From Balanoglossus misakiensis (Eukaryota; Hemichordata): 64,000 nt of DNA. Below are positions 1 through 13,944 of this stretch, in pieces. The position numbers were made by a program, and so were the translations under genes. Numbering within the stretch: the stretch's first letter is position 1; each line of letters begins with the position of its first letter. The DNA lies in the NCBI GenBank assembly GCA_040954595.2, contig CM082589.2, positions 10,230,001 to 10,294,000 on the forward strand. Reading direction: 5' to 3'. The notes under the pieces are model-generated. The model did no database searches and was not told where the DNA came from. It worked only from the letters and a program-made list of their open reading frames with translations.

Positions 1-840
1 AGTGGAGTTTCAACATAATATCCTATTGACCAAAATTATAAGATAGAGTAATATAGACGTACAAAACGAGGTGATCGTAATATAAAACTTAATAGTCCAA
101 TAAATCGGGTTAATAATTGGTAGTGATTACTTGTTTTAAAATTAGGTTAACAGCAATGGCTTTGTGCAGGGTATGATAATAGGTTCCGAAATGTGTATGG
201 TATAATAACGGTGAACAAATTTGAATTTGGTTTAATAAAAGGGTTACAAATGTGATGATGGTTTTATGGTAAAATTTGAGTGTACACAGGTTATAAAGGG
301 GTAACAACGGTTGCTTGTATGAAGGGAATAATATTAGGGTAACAAATGTGGTATAAAGGTATAACGGGTTTATAATATGATGATGGCTTGTGTACACAGG
401 TTATAATGGGTATATGAATGAGAAGGGTATAATAATAGTAATAACTGTGTCGGGTTTAATAAGGGTAACAATTGTGCAAGGGTATAATAACGATTAATAA
501 TTGTGGTGATGGCTTATGGTGATATTAAGTATAAAAAGGGTGTTAATATTGATGATGATGACAGAGGTATAATAATGATAAAATGTTAAATAAGTGTCCA
601 AGGTCTAATAATCATGTTGGTTCATTCATTGGTTAATGTGTATATTTTATGAATAACATGCTATTATTTCTCAGATAGATAATACTCGTCAGCATCGTTA
701 TTCGGTGGAATTTCTCGCAACGGTACCCGTGATTGTATTCGCGCATCGACACATTGTACGCGACAGACAGGCAGAAAATGTTAGCACAATGTTAGGTTAG
801 CTTAACCTCCCCACCCCATCCAAATTCCAAATTTAGCTTA
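1..840 (+). repeat. Diverged copy of dispersed composite repeat (minisatellite part and terminal part)
   Basis: Positions 1-600 are a degenerate minisatellite built on words such as GGTATAATAATGGGTAACAA and AATGTGGTGATGG. Positions about 620-840 match 21260-21520 and 35360-35620: a TTAATGTGTATATTTTAT start, a CATTGTACGCGACAGACA core and a CCTCCCCACCCCATCC end in the same order. It is therefore a third, more diverged copy of the unit found at 20900-21848 and 34980-35948. ORFs here are short and low complexity, and no gene is supported. Confidence 0.75.
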
Positions 841-1602
841 GATCATGGGGTGAGAGGAGGAGAGGACAGTTTTTTTTCCCTCTTTTGTAATTGGTATGAG
901 GTTTTTTAACTGCCCTTTAGGCGCGTAAATTAGATGTGTGTTATCATACATGTAGTTATCTTGCTTTATTTTAAAACAATTGTGAATGAGCTCTGCGAGA
1001 TTATGTACACGATAGTGTGTTATATAACGCTAAGGTAAAAGTAAACTTAACCCACTAACCCATCACACTATTGTGTGCATAATTAGCAGATGCTATTTTG
1101 ACTGGCCCATTGTTCAACCAAATGACACCTTGTTTCAAAAAGAGCTGAAACTATATTGGTTAATTTCTTTCAGTTTAACCACATGACACATTGTTTCAAA
1201 TTGGCCTGCAAGATATGCTACTTGAACTCCCCCCCCCCCACCCCCACCCCCCCCCCCCAAAACAATAAATTAGGGATTAATCACTCGCTATATTATGAAC
1301 ATTCACATGAAAATTATGCAACCAATTTAAAGGTATTCTGGAGGCGTCTTCTGATGTCAGGTGGTTCAAATCCACCGATACCTAAGCTGGAAACATAACT
1401 TTTCATTGGTGTTCATATATGGCGAATAAAACATGCATATTCGTATTATCATATTTCAGATATGAACGAATTGAAATAGATTCTTTTCGATATGATTTCA
1501 GAAATGAACGAATTCAAATAGATTCTTTTCGATATGTCACTATAAACTTTAATCCCATTTCACCCCTTTTACTCAAAATGTAATGTTTAAATAGCAAAGA
1601 AG
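841..1602. other. Unassigned spacer with C-tract and small tandem duplication
   Basis: No gene was recognised. The stretch holds a C/A homopolymer-like tract at about 1229-1259. It also holds a two-copy ~44-bp tandem repeat at about 1457-1544, sharing the word AGATTCTTTTCGATATG. Confidence 0.5.
1332..1382 (+). other. tRNA-like remnant (acceptor stem plus T-arm)
   Basis: A perfect B-box word, GGTTCAAATCC, sits in a T-arm with GGTGG/CCACC pairing. The 5' GGTATT can pair with the 3' GATACC as an acceptor stem. The segment is only about 51 nt and lacks a D-arm, so it is not a functional nuclear tRNA gene. It may be a tRNA-derived fragment or chance. Confidence 0.2.
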
Positions 1603-3954
1603 TTAATCACTAAACGTTGACACCGGGGTTTAAAATGCATACAGGGATACTAAAAGTTGACTGAAATCCCTGGGTTAATACGTGTCCAAAAGCAATTTTA
1701 TTTGACATTGCTAATGCAACGATGACATTGAATCTGATTCTTTGCATTAGGGGGAATGGCGATGCAAGCTTGATGATGCAGCCAGGTAGATAGTGATGCA
1801 AACACTTCACTTTGACATAGGTATTTAATGCATGTGCATGGGTATTTAATGTTGACTGTAAATCCCCAGGTTAATACGTGGCCAAAAGCACTGTAATTTG
1901 ACATTGCTAATGCTACCGTGACACTAAATCTGATTCTTGCATCAGGGTAAATTGTGAAGCAAGCTTGATGATGCATCATGATAGATGGTGTTTCAAGCCC
2001 TTCACATTGACATTGGAATATAACGCATATGGGGATTTAAAGTTGATTGTATATCCTCAGGTTAATACGTGGCCATAAGCACTGTAATTTGACATTGCTA
2101 ATGCAACGATGATATTGAATCTGATTCTTTGCATCAGGGTAAATGGCGATGCAAGCTTGATGATGCATCCCGGTAGATAGTGATGCAAACACTTCACTTT
2201 GACATGGGTATTTAATGCATGCGCATTGATATTTAAAGTTGACTCTAAATCCCGAGGTTAATACATGGCCAAAAGCACTGTAATTTAAAATTACTAATGC
2301 AAGCGTGACATTGAATATGGATAAATGGTGAAGCAAACGTGATGATGCATCAGGATAGATGGTGTTTGAAGCCCTTCACATTGACTTTTGAATATAATGC
2401 ATATGGGGATTTAAAGTTGATTGTAAATCCCTAGGTTAATACATGGCCAAAAGCACTTTTATTTGACATTGCTAATGCAACGGTGACATTGAATCTGATT
2501 CTATGCATCAGGGTAAATGGCGATACAGGCTTGATGATGCATCACGGTAGATAGTGATGCAAACAGTTCACTCTGACATGGGTATTAAATGCATATGGGG
2601 ATTTCAAGTTGATTACAAATCCCTGGGTTAATACGCACCCAAAAGCACTGTAGTTTGACATTGCTAATGAAATGGTGACATTGAATCTGATTCTATGCAT
2701 CAGGGTAAATGGCGATACAGGCTTGATGATGCATCACGGTAGATAGTGATGCAAACAGTTCACTCTGACATGGGTATTAAATGCATATGGGGATTTCAAG
2801 TTGATTACAAATCCCTGGGTTAATACGCACCCAAAAGCACTGTAGTTTGACATTGCTAATGAAATGGTGACATTGAATGTAATTCTTTGCATTAGGGGAA
2901 ATGGCTAAAAGTTTAATGATGCATTGGAGTAGATGGTGATGCAAGCTATGCATTTTGACATAGGTATTTAATGCATGTGCATGGGTATTTAATGTTGACT
3001 GTAAATCCCTAGGTTAATACATGTCCAAAAGCACTGTAATTTAAAATTGCTAATGCAAGGGTGACATTGAATCTGATTCTTTGCATCAGGGCAAATTCTG
3101 AAGAATGCTTGATGATGCACCAGGGTCAATGGTGATGCAATCACTAAACTTTTACACCGGGGTTTAAAATGTATACAGGGGGATTAAAAGTTGACTGTAA
3201 ATCCCCAGGTTAATACAAGTCCAAAAGCACTTTAATTTGACATTGCTAATACAACGGTGACATTTAATCTGATTCTTTGCATCAGGGAAAATGGTGAAGC
3301 AAGCTTAATAATGCATCGGAGTAAATGGTGATGCAAGCTCTGCACTTTGACATAGGTATTAAATGTATATGCATGGGTATTTAAAGTTGTCCGTAAATCC
3401 CGAGGTTAATACGTGGCCATAGGCACTGTAATTTGACATTGCTAATGCTACCGTGATACTAAATCTGATTCTTTGCATCAGGGTAAATTGTGAAGCAAGC
3501 TTGATGATGTATCATGATAGATGGTGTTTCAAGCCCTTCACATTGACATTGGAATATAACGCACATGGGGATTTAAAGTTGATTGTATGGCCAAAAGCAC
3601 TGTAATTTGACATTGCTAATGCTACAGTGACATTGAATCTGATTCTTTGCATTAGGGCAAATGGCGAAGCAAGCTTGATGATGCATCACGGTAGATATTG
3701 ATGCAAGCACTTCGCTTTGACATAGGTATAAAATTCATATGGGGATTTCAAGTTGATTATAAATCCCTGGGTTAATATGTGGCCGAAAGCACTTTTATTT
3801 GCCATTGCTAATGCTATGGTGACACTGATTATTTGCATCAGGGTTAATGGCGAAGCAGCTTGATGATGCATCAGGATACATGGTGATGCAAGCTCTGCAC
3901 TTTGACATGAGGATTAAATGCATGCTGAGGGGGATTTAAAGTTGTCAAAACAAA

Positions 3955-6900
3955 CTTGATGATGCATCAGGGTAGAAGGTATTTCAAGCCCTTCACATTG
4001 ACATTGGAATATAACGCATATGGGGATTTAAAGTTGATTGTAAATCCCCAGGTTGATACGTGGCCATAAGCACTGTAGTTTGACATTGCTAATGCTACCG
4101 TGACATTAAATCTGATTCTTTCCATCGGGGTAAATTGTGAAGCAAGCTTGATGATGCATCAGGACAGATGGTGTTTCAAGCCCTTCACATTGACAATGGA
4201 ATATAACGCATATGGGGATTTAAAGTTGATTGAAAATCCCTAGGTTAATACATGGCCAAAAGCACTGTAATTTAAAATTGCAAATGCAATGGTGACATTG
4301 AATGTCATTCTTTGCATTAGGGGAAATGGCGTAGCAAGCATAATGGTACATCAGAGTAGATGGTGATGCAAGCTCTGCACTTTGACATAGATATTTAATG
4401 CATATGCATGGGTATTTAATGTCGACTGTAAATCCCCAGGTTAATATATGTCCAAAAGCACTGTAATTTAAAATTGCTAATGCAAGGGTGACATTGAATC
4501 TGATTCTTTGCATTATGGGGAATGGCGATGCAAACCTAATGATGCATCAGAGTAGATGGTGATGCAAGCTCTGCACTTTGACATAGGTATTTAATGTATA
4601 TGCATGGGTATTTAAAGTTGTCTGTAAATTCCCAGGTTAATACGTGGCAATAAGCACTGTAATTTGACATTGCTAATGAAATGGTGACGCTGAATGTGAT
4701 TTTTTGCATCAGGGTAAATTGTGAAGCAAGCTTGATGATGCATCAGGATAGATGGTGTTTCAAGCCCTTCACTTGACATTGGAATATAACGCATATGGGG
4801 ATTTAAAGTTAATTGCAAATCCATAGGTTAATACATGGCCAAAAACACTGTAATTTAAAATTGCTAATGCAATGGTGACATTGAATGTGATTCTTTGCAT
4901 TAGGGGAAATGGCGTAGCAAGCCTAATGGTGCATCAGAGTAAATGGTGATGCAAGCTCTACACTTTGACATAGGTATTTAATGGATATGCATGGGTATTT
5001 AATGTTGACTGTAAATCCTCAGGTTAATACGTGGCCATAAGCACTGTAATTTGACATTGCTAATGCAACGGTGACATTGAATCTGATTCTTTGCATAAGG
5101 GTGAATGGCGATGCAAGCTTGATGATGCATCACGGTAGATAGTGATGCAAACACTTCACTTTGACATGGGTATCAAATGCATATAGGGATTTGCTAATGC
5201 TACCATGACACTAAATCTGATTTTTTGCATCAGGGAAAATGGTGAAGCAAGCTTGATGATGCATCATGATAGATGGTGTTTCAAGCCCTTCACATTGACA
5301 TTAGAATATAATGCATATGGGGATTTAAAGTTGATTGTAAATCCCCAGGTTAGTATACGGCCAAACGCACTATAATTTGACATTGCTAATGCAACAGTGA
5401 CATTGAATCTGATTCTTTGCATTAGGGCAAATGGCGAAGCAAGCTTGATGATGCATCACGGTAGATATTGATGCAAGCACTTCGCTTTGACATAGGTATA
5501 AAATTCATATAGGGATTTCAAGTTGATTATAAATCCCTGGGTTAATATGTGGCCGAAAGCACTTTTATTTGCCATTGCTAATGCTATGGCGACACTAAAT
5601 CTGATTCTTTGCATCAGGGTAAATTGTGAAGAAAGCTTGATGATGCATCAGTATAGATGGTGTTTCAAGCCGTTCAAGTTAACATTGCAATATAATGCAT
5701 ATGGGGATTTGAAGTTGATTGAAACCCGCAAGTTAATACATGGCCAAATGCTCAGTAATTTGACATTGCTGATGCTATGGTGACACTGATTATTTGCATC
5801 AGGGTTAATGGCGAAACAAACTTGATGATGCATCAGGGTAGATGGTATTTCAAGCCCTTCACATTGACATTGGAATATAATGCATATGGGGATTTAAAGT
5901 TGATTGTAAATCCCCAGGTTAATACATAGCCAAAAGCACTGTAATTTGACATGGCTAATGCTACTGTGATACTAAATCTGATTCTTTGCATCAGGGCATA
6001 TAGCGAAGCATGCTTGGTGATGCATCAGGATCAATGGTGATGGAGACACTGCACTTTGACATGCGTATTTAATGCATATGCACAGATGTTTAAAGTTGAC
6101 TGTAAATCGCCAGGTTAATACGTGGCCAAAAGCACAGTAATTTGACATTGCGAATGCAACAGTGACATTTAATCTGATTCTTTGCATTAAGGCAAATGGC
6201 GAAGCATGCTTGACGATGCATCACAGTAGATAGTGATGCAAACACTTCGCTTAGACATGGGTATAAAAAGCATATAGGGATTTCAAATAGATTATAAATC
6301 CCTGTGTTAATACGTGTCCAAAAGCACTGTAATTTGACATTGCTTATGCAATGGTGACACTATATCTGATTCTTTGCATCAGGGCAAATGGCGAAGCAGC
6401 TTGATGATGCATCAGGATAGATGGTGATGCAAGCTCTGCACTTTGACATGGGGATTAAATGCATGCTGAGGGGGATTTAAAGTTGTCAAAACAAACTTGA
6501 TGATGCATCAGGGTAGATGGTATTTCAAGCCCTTCACATTGACATTGGAATATAACGCATATGGGGATTTAAAGTTGATTGTAAATCCCCAGGTTGATAC
6601 GTGGCCATAAGCACTGTAGTTTGACATTGCTAATGCTACCATGACATTAAATCTGATTCTTTCCATCGGGGTAAATTGTGAAGCAAGCTTGATGATGCAT
6701 CAGGACAGATGGTGTTTCAAGCCCTTCACATTGACAATGGAATATAACGCATATGGGGATTTAAAGTTGATTGAAAATCCCTAGGTTAATACATGGCCAA
6801 AAGCACTGTAATTTACAATTGCAAATGCAATGGTGACATTGAATGTCATTCTTTGCATTAGGGGAAATGGCGTAGCGAGCATAATGGTGCATCAGAGTAG

Positions 6901-7180
6901 ATGGTGATGTAAGCTATGCATTGTGACATAGGTATTTAATGCCTATGCATGGGTATTTAATGTTGACTGTAAATCCCCAGGTTAATACATGTCCAAAAGC
7001 ACTGTAATTTAAAATTGCTAATGCAAGGGTGATATTGAATCTGATTCTTTGCATCAGGGCAAATTCTGAAGAATGCTTGATGATGCACCAGGGTCAATGG
7101 TGATGCAATCACTAAACTTTGACACCGAGGTTTAAAATGTATACAGGGGGATTAAAAGTTGACTGTAAATCCCCAGGTTA
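3955..7180 (+). repeat. Multi-kb duplicated block inside satellite 1 (copy A)
   Basis: This block is nearly identical to 10334-13944. The offset is 6379 bp from 3955 to about 4980 and about 6767 bp afterwards. The change equals one extra ~387-bp dimer (10991-11377 repeated at 11378-11764) in the second block. It shows recent block duplication plus a local dimer gain. Confidence 0.85.
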
Positions 7181-10100
7181 ATACAAGTCCAAAAGCACCG
7201 TAATTTGACATTGATAATACAACGGTGACATTTAAACTGATTCTTTGCATCAGGGCAAATGGTGAAGCAAGCTTAATAATGCATCGGAGTATATGGTGAT
7301 GCAAGCTCTGCATTTTGACATAGGTATTAAATGTATATGCATGGGTATTTAAAGTTGTCTGTAAATCCCCAGGTTAATACGTGGCCATAATCACTGTAAT
7401 TTGACATTGCTAATGCTACCGTGATACTAAATCTGATTCTTTGCATCAGGGTAAATTGTGAAGCAAGCTTGATGATGTATCATGATAGATGGTGTTTCAA
7501 GCCCTTCACATTGACATTGGAATATAACGCATATGGGGATTTAAAGTTGATTGTAAATCCCCAGGTTAATACATGGCCAAAAGCACTGTAATTTAAAATT
7601 GCTAATGCAATGGTGACATTGAATGTGATTCTTTGCATTAGGGGAAATGGCGTAGCAAGCCTAATGGTGCATCAGAGTAGATGGTGATGCAAGCTCTGCA
7701 CTTTGACATAGGTATTTAATGCATATGCATGGGTATTTAATGTTGACTGTAAATCCTCAGGTTAATACGTGGCCATAAGCACTGTAATTTGACATTGCTA
7801 ATGCAACGATGATATTGAATCTGAGTCTTTGCATCAGGGTAAATGGCGATGCAAGCTTGATGATGCATCTCAGTAGATAGTGATGCAAACACTTCACTTT
7901 GACATGGGTATTTAATGCATGCGCATTGATATTTAAAGTTGACTCTAAATCCCGAGGTTAATACATGGCCAAAAGCACTGTAATTTAAAATTACTAATGC
8001 AAGGGTGACATTGAATATGGATAAATGGTGAAGCAAACGTGATGATGCATCAGGATAGATGGTGTTCCAAGCCCTTCACATTGACTTTTGAATATAATGC
8101 ATATGGGGATTTAATGTTGACTGTAAATCCTCAGGTTAATACGTGGCCATAAGCACTGTAATTTGACATTGCTAATGCAACGATGATATTGAATCTTGAG
8201 TCTTTGCATCAGGGTAAATGGCGATGCAAGCTTGATGATGCATCTCAGTAGATAGTGATGCAAACACTTCACTTTGACATGGGTATTTAATGTATGCGCA
8301 TTGATATTTAAAGTTGACTCTAAATCCCGAGGTTAATACATGGCCAAAAGCACTGTAATTTAAAATTACTAATGCAAGGGTGACATTGAATATGGATAAA
8401 TGGTGAAGCAAACGTGATGATGCATCAGGATAGATGGTGTTCCAAGCCCTTCACATTGACTTTTGAATATAATGCATATGGGGATTTAAAGTTGATTGTA
8501 AATCCCTAGGTTAATAATGGCCAAAAGCACTTTTATTTGACATTGCTAATGCAACGGTGACATTGAATCTGATTCTATGCATAAGGGTAAATGGCGATGC
8601 AGGCTTGATGATGCATCACGGTAGATAGTGATGCAAACAGTTCACTTTGACATGGGTATTAAATGCATATGGGGATTTCAAGTTGATTACAAATCCTTGG
8701 GTTAATACGCATCCAAAAGCACTGTAATTTGACATTGCTAATGAAATGGTGACATTGAATGTAATTCTTTGCATTAGGGGAAATGGCTAAGCAAGCTTAA
8801 TGATGCATTGGAGTAGATGGTGATGCAAGCTATGCATTTTGACATAGGTATTTAATGCATGTGCATGGGTATTTAATGTTGACTGTAAATCCCTAGGTTA
8901 ATACATGTCCAAAAGCACTGTAATTTAAAATTGCTAATGCAAGGGTGACATTGAATCTGATTCTTTGCATCAGGGCAAATTCTGAAGAATGCTTGATGAT
9001 GCACCAGGGTCAATGGTGATGCAATCACTAAACTTTGACACCGGGGTTTAAAATGTATACAGGGGGATTAAAAGTTGACTGTAAATCCCTGGGTTAATAC
9101 AAGTCCAAAAGCACTTTAATTTGACATTGCTAATACAACGGTGACATTTAATCTGATTCTTTGCATCAGGGAAAATGGCGAAGCAAGCTTAATAATGCAT
9201 TGGAGTATATGGTGATGCAAGCTCTGCATTTTGACATAGGTATTAAATGTATATGCAAGGGTATTTAAAGTTGTCCGTACATCCCGAGGTTAATACGTGG
9301 CCATAGGCACTGTAATTTGACATTGCTAATGCTACCGTGATACTAAATCTGATTCTTTGCATCAGGGAAAATGGTGAAGCAAGCTTGATGATGCATCAGG
9401 ATAGATGGTGTTTCAAGCCCTTCACATTGACATTAGAATATAATGCATATGGGGATTTAAAGTTGATTGTAAATCCCCAGGTTAGTATACGGCCAAACGA
9501 ACTGTAATTTGACATTGCTAATGCAAGGGTGACATTGAATCTGATTCTTTGCATTAGGGCAAATGGCGAAGCAAGCTTGATGATGCATCACGGTAGATAT
9601 TGATGCAAGCACTTCGCTTTGACATAGGTATAAAATTCATATGGGGATTTCAAGTTGATTATAAATCCCTGGGTTAATATGTGGCCGAAAGCACTTTTAT
9701 TTGCCATTGCTAATGCTATGGTGACACTGATTATTTGCATCAGGGTTAATGGCGAAACAAACTTGATGCATCAGGGTAGATGGTTTTTCAAGCCCTTCAC
9801 ATTGACATTGGAATATAATGCATATGGGGATTTAAAGTTGACTGTAAATCGCCAGGTTAATACGTGGCCAAAAGCACAGTAATTTGACATTGCGAATGCA
9901 ACAGTGACATTTAATGTGATTCTTTGCATTAGGGCAAATGGCGAAGCATGCTTGACGATGCATTACTGTAGATAGTGATGCAAACACTTCGCTTTGACAT
10001 GGGTATAAAAAGCATATGGGGATTTCAAGTTGATTATAAATCCCGATGTTTATACATGGCCAAAAGCACAGTAATTTGACATTGCTAATGCAATGGTGAC

Positions 10101-10333
10101 ATTGAATCTGATTCTTTGCATCAGCGTAAATGGCGAAGCATGCTTGATGATGCATCACAGTAGATAGTGATGCAAACACTTCGCTTAGACATGGGTATAA
10201 AAAGCATATAGGGATTTCAAGTAGATTATAAATCCCTGTGTTAATACGTGTCCAAAAGCACTGTAATTTGACATTGCTAATGCAATGTTGACACTATATC
10301 TGATTCTTTGCATCAGGGCAAATGGGGAAGCAG

Positions 10334-13300
10334 CTTGATGATGGATCAGGGTAGATGGTATTTCAAGCCCTTCACATTGACATTGGAATATAACGCATAT
10401 GGGGATTTAAAGTTGATTGTAAATCCCCAGGTTGATACGTGGCCATAAGCACTGTAGTTTGACATTGCTAATGCTACCGTGACATTAAATCTGATTCTTT
10501 CCATCGGGGTAAATTGTGAAGCAAGCTTGATGATGCATCAGGACAGATGGTGTTTCAAGCCCTTCACATTGACAATGGAATATAACGCATATGGGGATTT
10601 AAAGTTGATTGAAAATCCCTAGGTTAATACATGGCCAAAAGCACTGTAATTTAAAATTGCAAATGCAATGGTGACATTGAATGTCATTCTTTGCATTAGG
10701 GGAAATGGCGTAGCAAGCATAATGGTACATCAGAGTAGATGGTGATGCAAGCTCTGCACTTTGACATAGATATTTAATGCATATGCATGGGTATTTAATG
10801 TCGACTGTAAATCCCCAGGTTAATATATGTCCAAAAGCACTGTAATTTAAAATTGCTAATGCAAGGGTGACATTGAATCTGATTCTTTGCATTATGGGGA
10901 ATGGCGATGCAAACCTAATGATGCATCAGAGTAGATGGTGATGCAAGCTCTGCACTTTGACATAGGTATTTAATGTATATGCATGGGTATTTAAAGTTGT
11001 CTGTAAATTCCCAGGTTAATACGTGGCAATAAGCACTGTAATTTGACATTGCTAATGAAATGGTGACGCTGAATGTGATTTTTTGCATCAGGGTAAATTG
11101 TGAAGCAAGCTTGATGATGCATCAGGATAGATGGTGTTTCAAGCCCTTCACTTGACATTGGAATATAACGCATATGGGGATTTAAAGTTAATTGCAAATC
11201 CATAGGTTAATACATGGCCAAAAACACTGTAATTTAAAATTGCTAATGCAATGGTGACATTGAATGTGATTCTTTGCATTAGGGGAAATGGCGTAGCAAG
11301 CCTAATGGTGCATCAGAGTAAATGGTGATGCAAGCTCTGCACTTTGACATAGGTATTTAATGTATATGCATGGGTATTTAAAGTTGTCTGTAAATTCCCA
11401 GGTTAATACGTGGCAATAAGCACTGTAATTTGACATTGCTAATGAAATGGTGACGCTGAATGTGATTTTTTGCATCAGGGTAAATTGTGAAGCAAGCTTG
11501 ATGATGCATCAGGATAGATGGTGTTTCAAGCCCTTCACTTGACATTGGAATATAACGCATATGGGGATTTAAAGTTAATTGCAAATCCATAGGTTAATAC
11601 ATGGCCAAAAACACTGTAATTTAAAATTGCTAATGCAATGGTGACATTGAATGTGATTCTTTGCATTAGGGGAAATGGCGTAGCAAGCCTAATGGTGCAT
11701 CAGAGTAAATGGTGATGCAAGCTCTGCACTTTGACATAGGTATTTAATGGATATGCATGGGTATTTAATGTTGACTGTAAATCCTCAGGTTAATACGTGG
11801 CCATAAGCACTGTAATTTGACATTGCTAATGCAACGGTGACATTGAATCTGATTCTTTGCATAAGGGTGAATGGCGATGCAAGCTTGATGATGCATCACG
11901 GTAGATAGTGATGCAAACACTTCACTTTGACATGGGTATCAAATGCATATGGGGATTTGCTAATGCTACCATGACACTAAATCTGATTTTTTGCATCAGG
12001 GAAAATGGTGAAGCAAGCTTGATGATGCATCATGATAGATGGTGTTTCAAGCCCTTCACATTGATATTAGAATATAATGCATATGGGGATTTAAAGTTGA
12101 TTGTAAATCCCCAGGTTAGTATACGGCCAAACGCACTATAATTTGACATTGCTAATGCAACAGTGACATTGAATCTGATTCTTTGCATTAGGGCAAATGG
12201 CGAAGCAAGCTTGATGATGCATCACTGTAGATATTGATGCAAGCACTTCGCTTTGACATAGGTATAAAATTCATATAGGGATTTCAAGTTGATTATAAAT
12301 CCCTGGGTTAATATGTGGCCGAAAGCACTTTTATTTGCCATTGCTAATGCTATGGCGACACTAAATCTGATTCTTTGCATCAGGGTAAATTGTGAAGAAA
12401 GCTTGATGATGCATCAGTATAGATGGTGTTTCAAGCCGTTCAAGTTAACATTGCAATATAATGCATATGGGGATTTGAAGTTGATTGTAAACCCGCAAGT
12501 TAATACATGGCCAAATGCTCAGTAATTTGACATTGCTGATGCTATGGTGACACTGATTATTTGCATCAGGGTTAATGGCGAAACAAACTTGATGATGCAT
12601 CAGGGTAGATGGTATTTCAAGCCCTTCACATTGACATTGGAATATAATGCATATGGGGATTTAAAGTTGATTGTAAATCCCCAGGTTAATACATAGCCAA
12701 AAGCACTGTAATTTGACATGGCTAATGCTACTGTGATACTAAATCTGATTCTTTGCATCAGGGCATATAGCGAAGCATGCTTGGTGATGCATCAGGATCA
12801 ATGGTGATGGAGACACTGCACTTTGACATGCGTATTTAATGCATATGCACAGATGTTTAAAGTTGACTGTAAATCGCCAGGTTAATACGTGGCCAAAAGC
12901 ACAGTAATTTGACATTGCGAATGCAACAGTGACATTTAATCTGATTCTTTGCATTAAGGCAAATGGCGAAGCATGCTTGACGATGCATCACAGTAGATAG
13001 TGATGCAAACACTTCGCTTAGACATGGGTATAAAAAGCATATAGGGATTTCAAATAGATTATAAATCCCTGTGTTAATACGTGTCCAAAAGCACTGTAAT
13101 TTGACATTGCTTATGCAATGGTGACACTATATCTGATTCTTTGCATCAGGGCAAATGGCGAAGCAGCTTGATGATGCATCAGGATAGATGGTGATGCAAG
13201 CTCTGCACTTTGACATGGGGATTAAATGCATGCTGAGGGGGATTTAAAGTTGTCAAAACAAACTTGATGATGCATCAGGGTAGATGGTATTTCAAGCCCT

Positions 13301-13944
13301 TCACATTGACATTGGAATATAACGCATATGGGGATTTAAAGTTGATTGTAAATCCCCAGGTTGATACGTGGCCATAAGCACTGTAGTTTGACATTGCTAA
13401 TGCTACCGTGACATTAAATCTGATTCTTTCCATCGGGGTAAATTGTGAAGCAAGCTTGATGATGCATCAGGACAGATGGTGTTTCAAGCCCTTCACATTG
13501 ACAATGGAATATAACGCATATGGGGATTTAAAGTTGATTGAAAATCCCTAGGTTAATACATGGCCAAAAGCACTGTAATTTACAATTGCAAATGCAATGG
13601 TGACATTGAATGTCATTCTTTGCATTAGGGGAAATGGCGTAGCGAGCATAATGGTGCATCAGAGTAGATGGTGATGCAAGCTATGCATTGTGACATAGGT
13701 ATTTAATGCCTATGCATGGGTATTTAATGTTGACTGTAAATCCCCAGGTTAATACATGTCCAAAAGCACTGTAATTTAAAATTGCTAATGCAAGGGTGAT
13801 ATTGAATCTGATTCTTTGCATCAGGGCAAATTCTGAAGAATGCTTGATGATGCACCAGGGTCAATGATGATGCAATCACTAAACTTTGACACCGGGGTTT
13901 AAAATGTATACAGGGGGATTAAAAGTTGACTGTAAATCCCCAGG
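10334..13944 (+). repeat. Multi-kb duplicated block inside satellite 1 (copy B)
   Basis: Partner of 3955-7180. It carries one extra dimer, and it ends abruptly at about 13944, where the phase jumps (CCAGG joined directly to TTTCAAGCCC). That suggests a recombination junction. Confidence 0.85.

Noticed and set aside
1229-1259. C-rich tract as telomeric or i-motif element
   Set aside because: It is a simple C/A homopolymer tract without telomeric hexamers or context.
1332-1382. Functional tRNA gene
   Set aside because: Only acceptor-like and T-arm pairing within 51 nt. D-arm and anticodon arm are missing.
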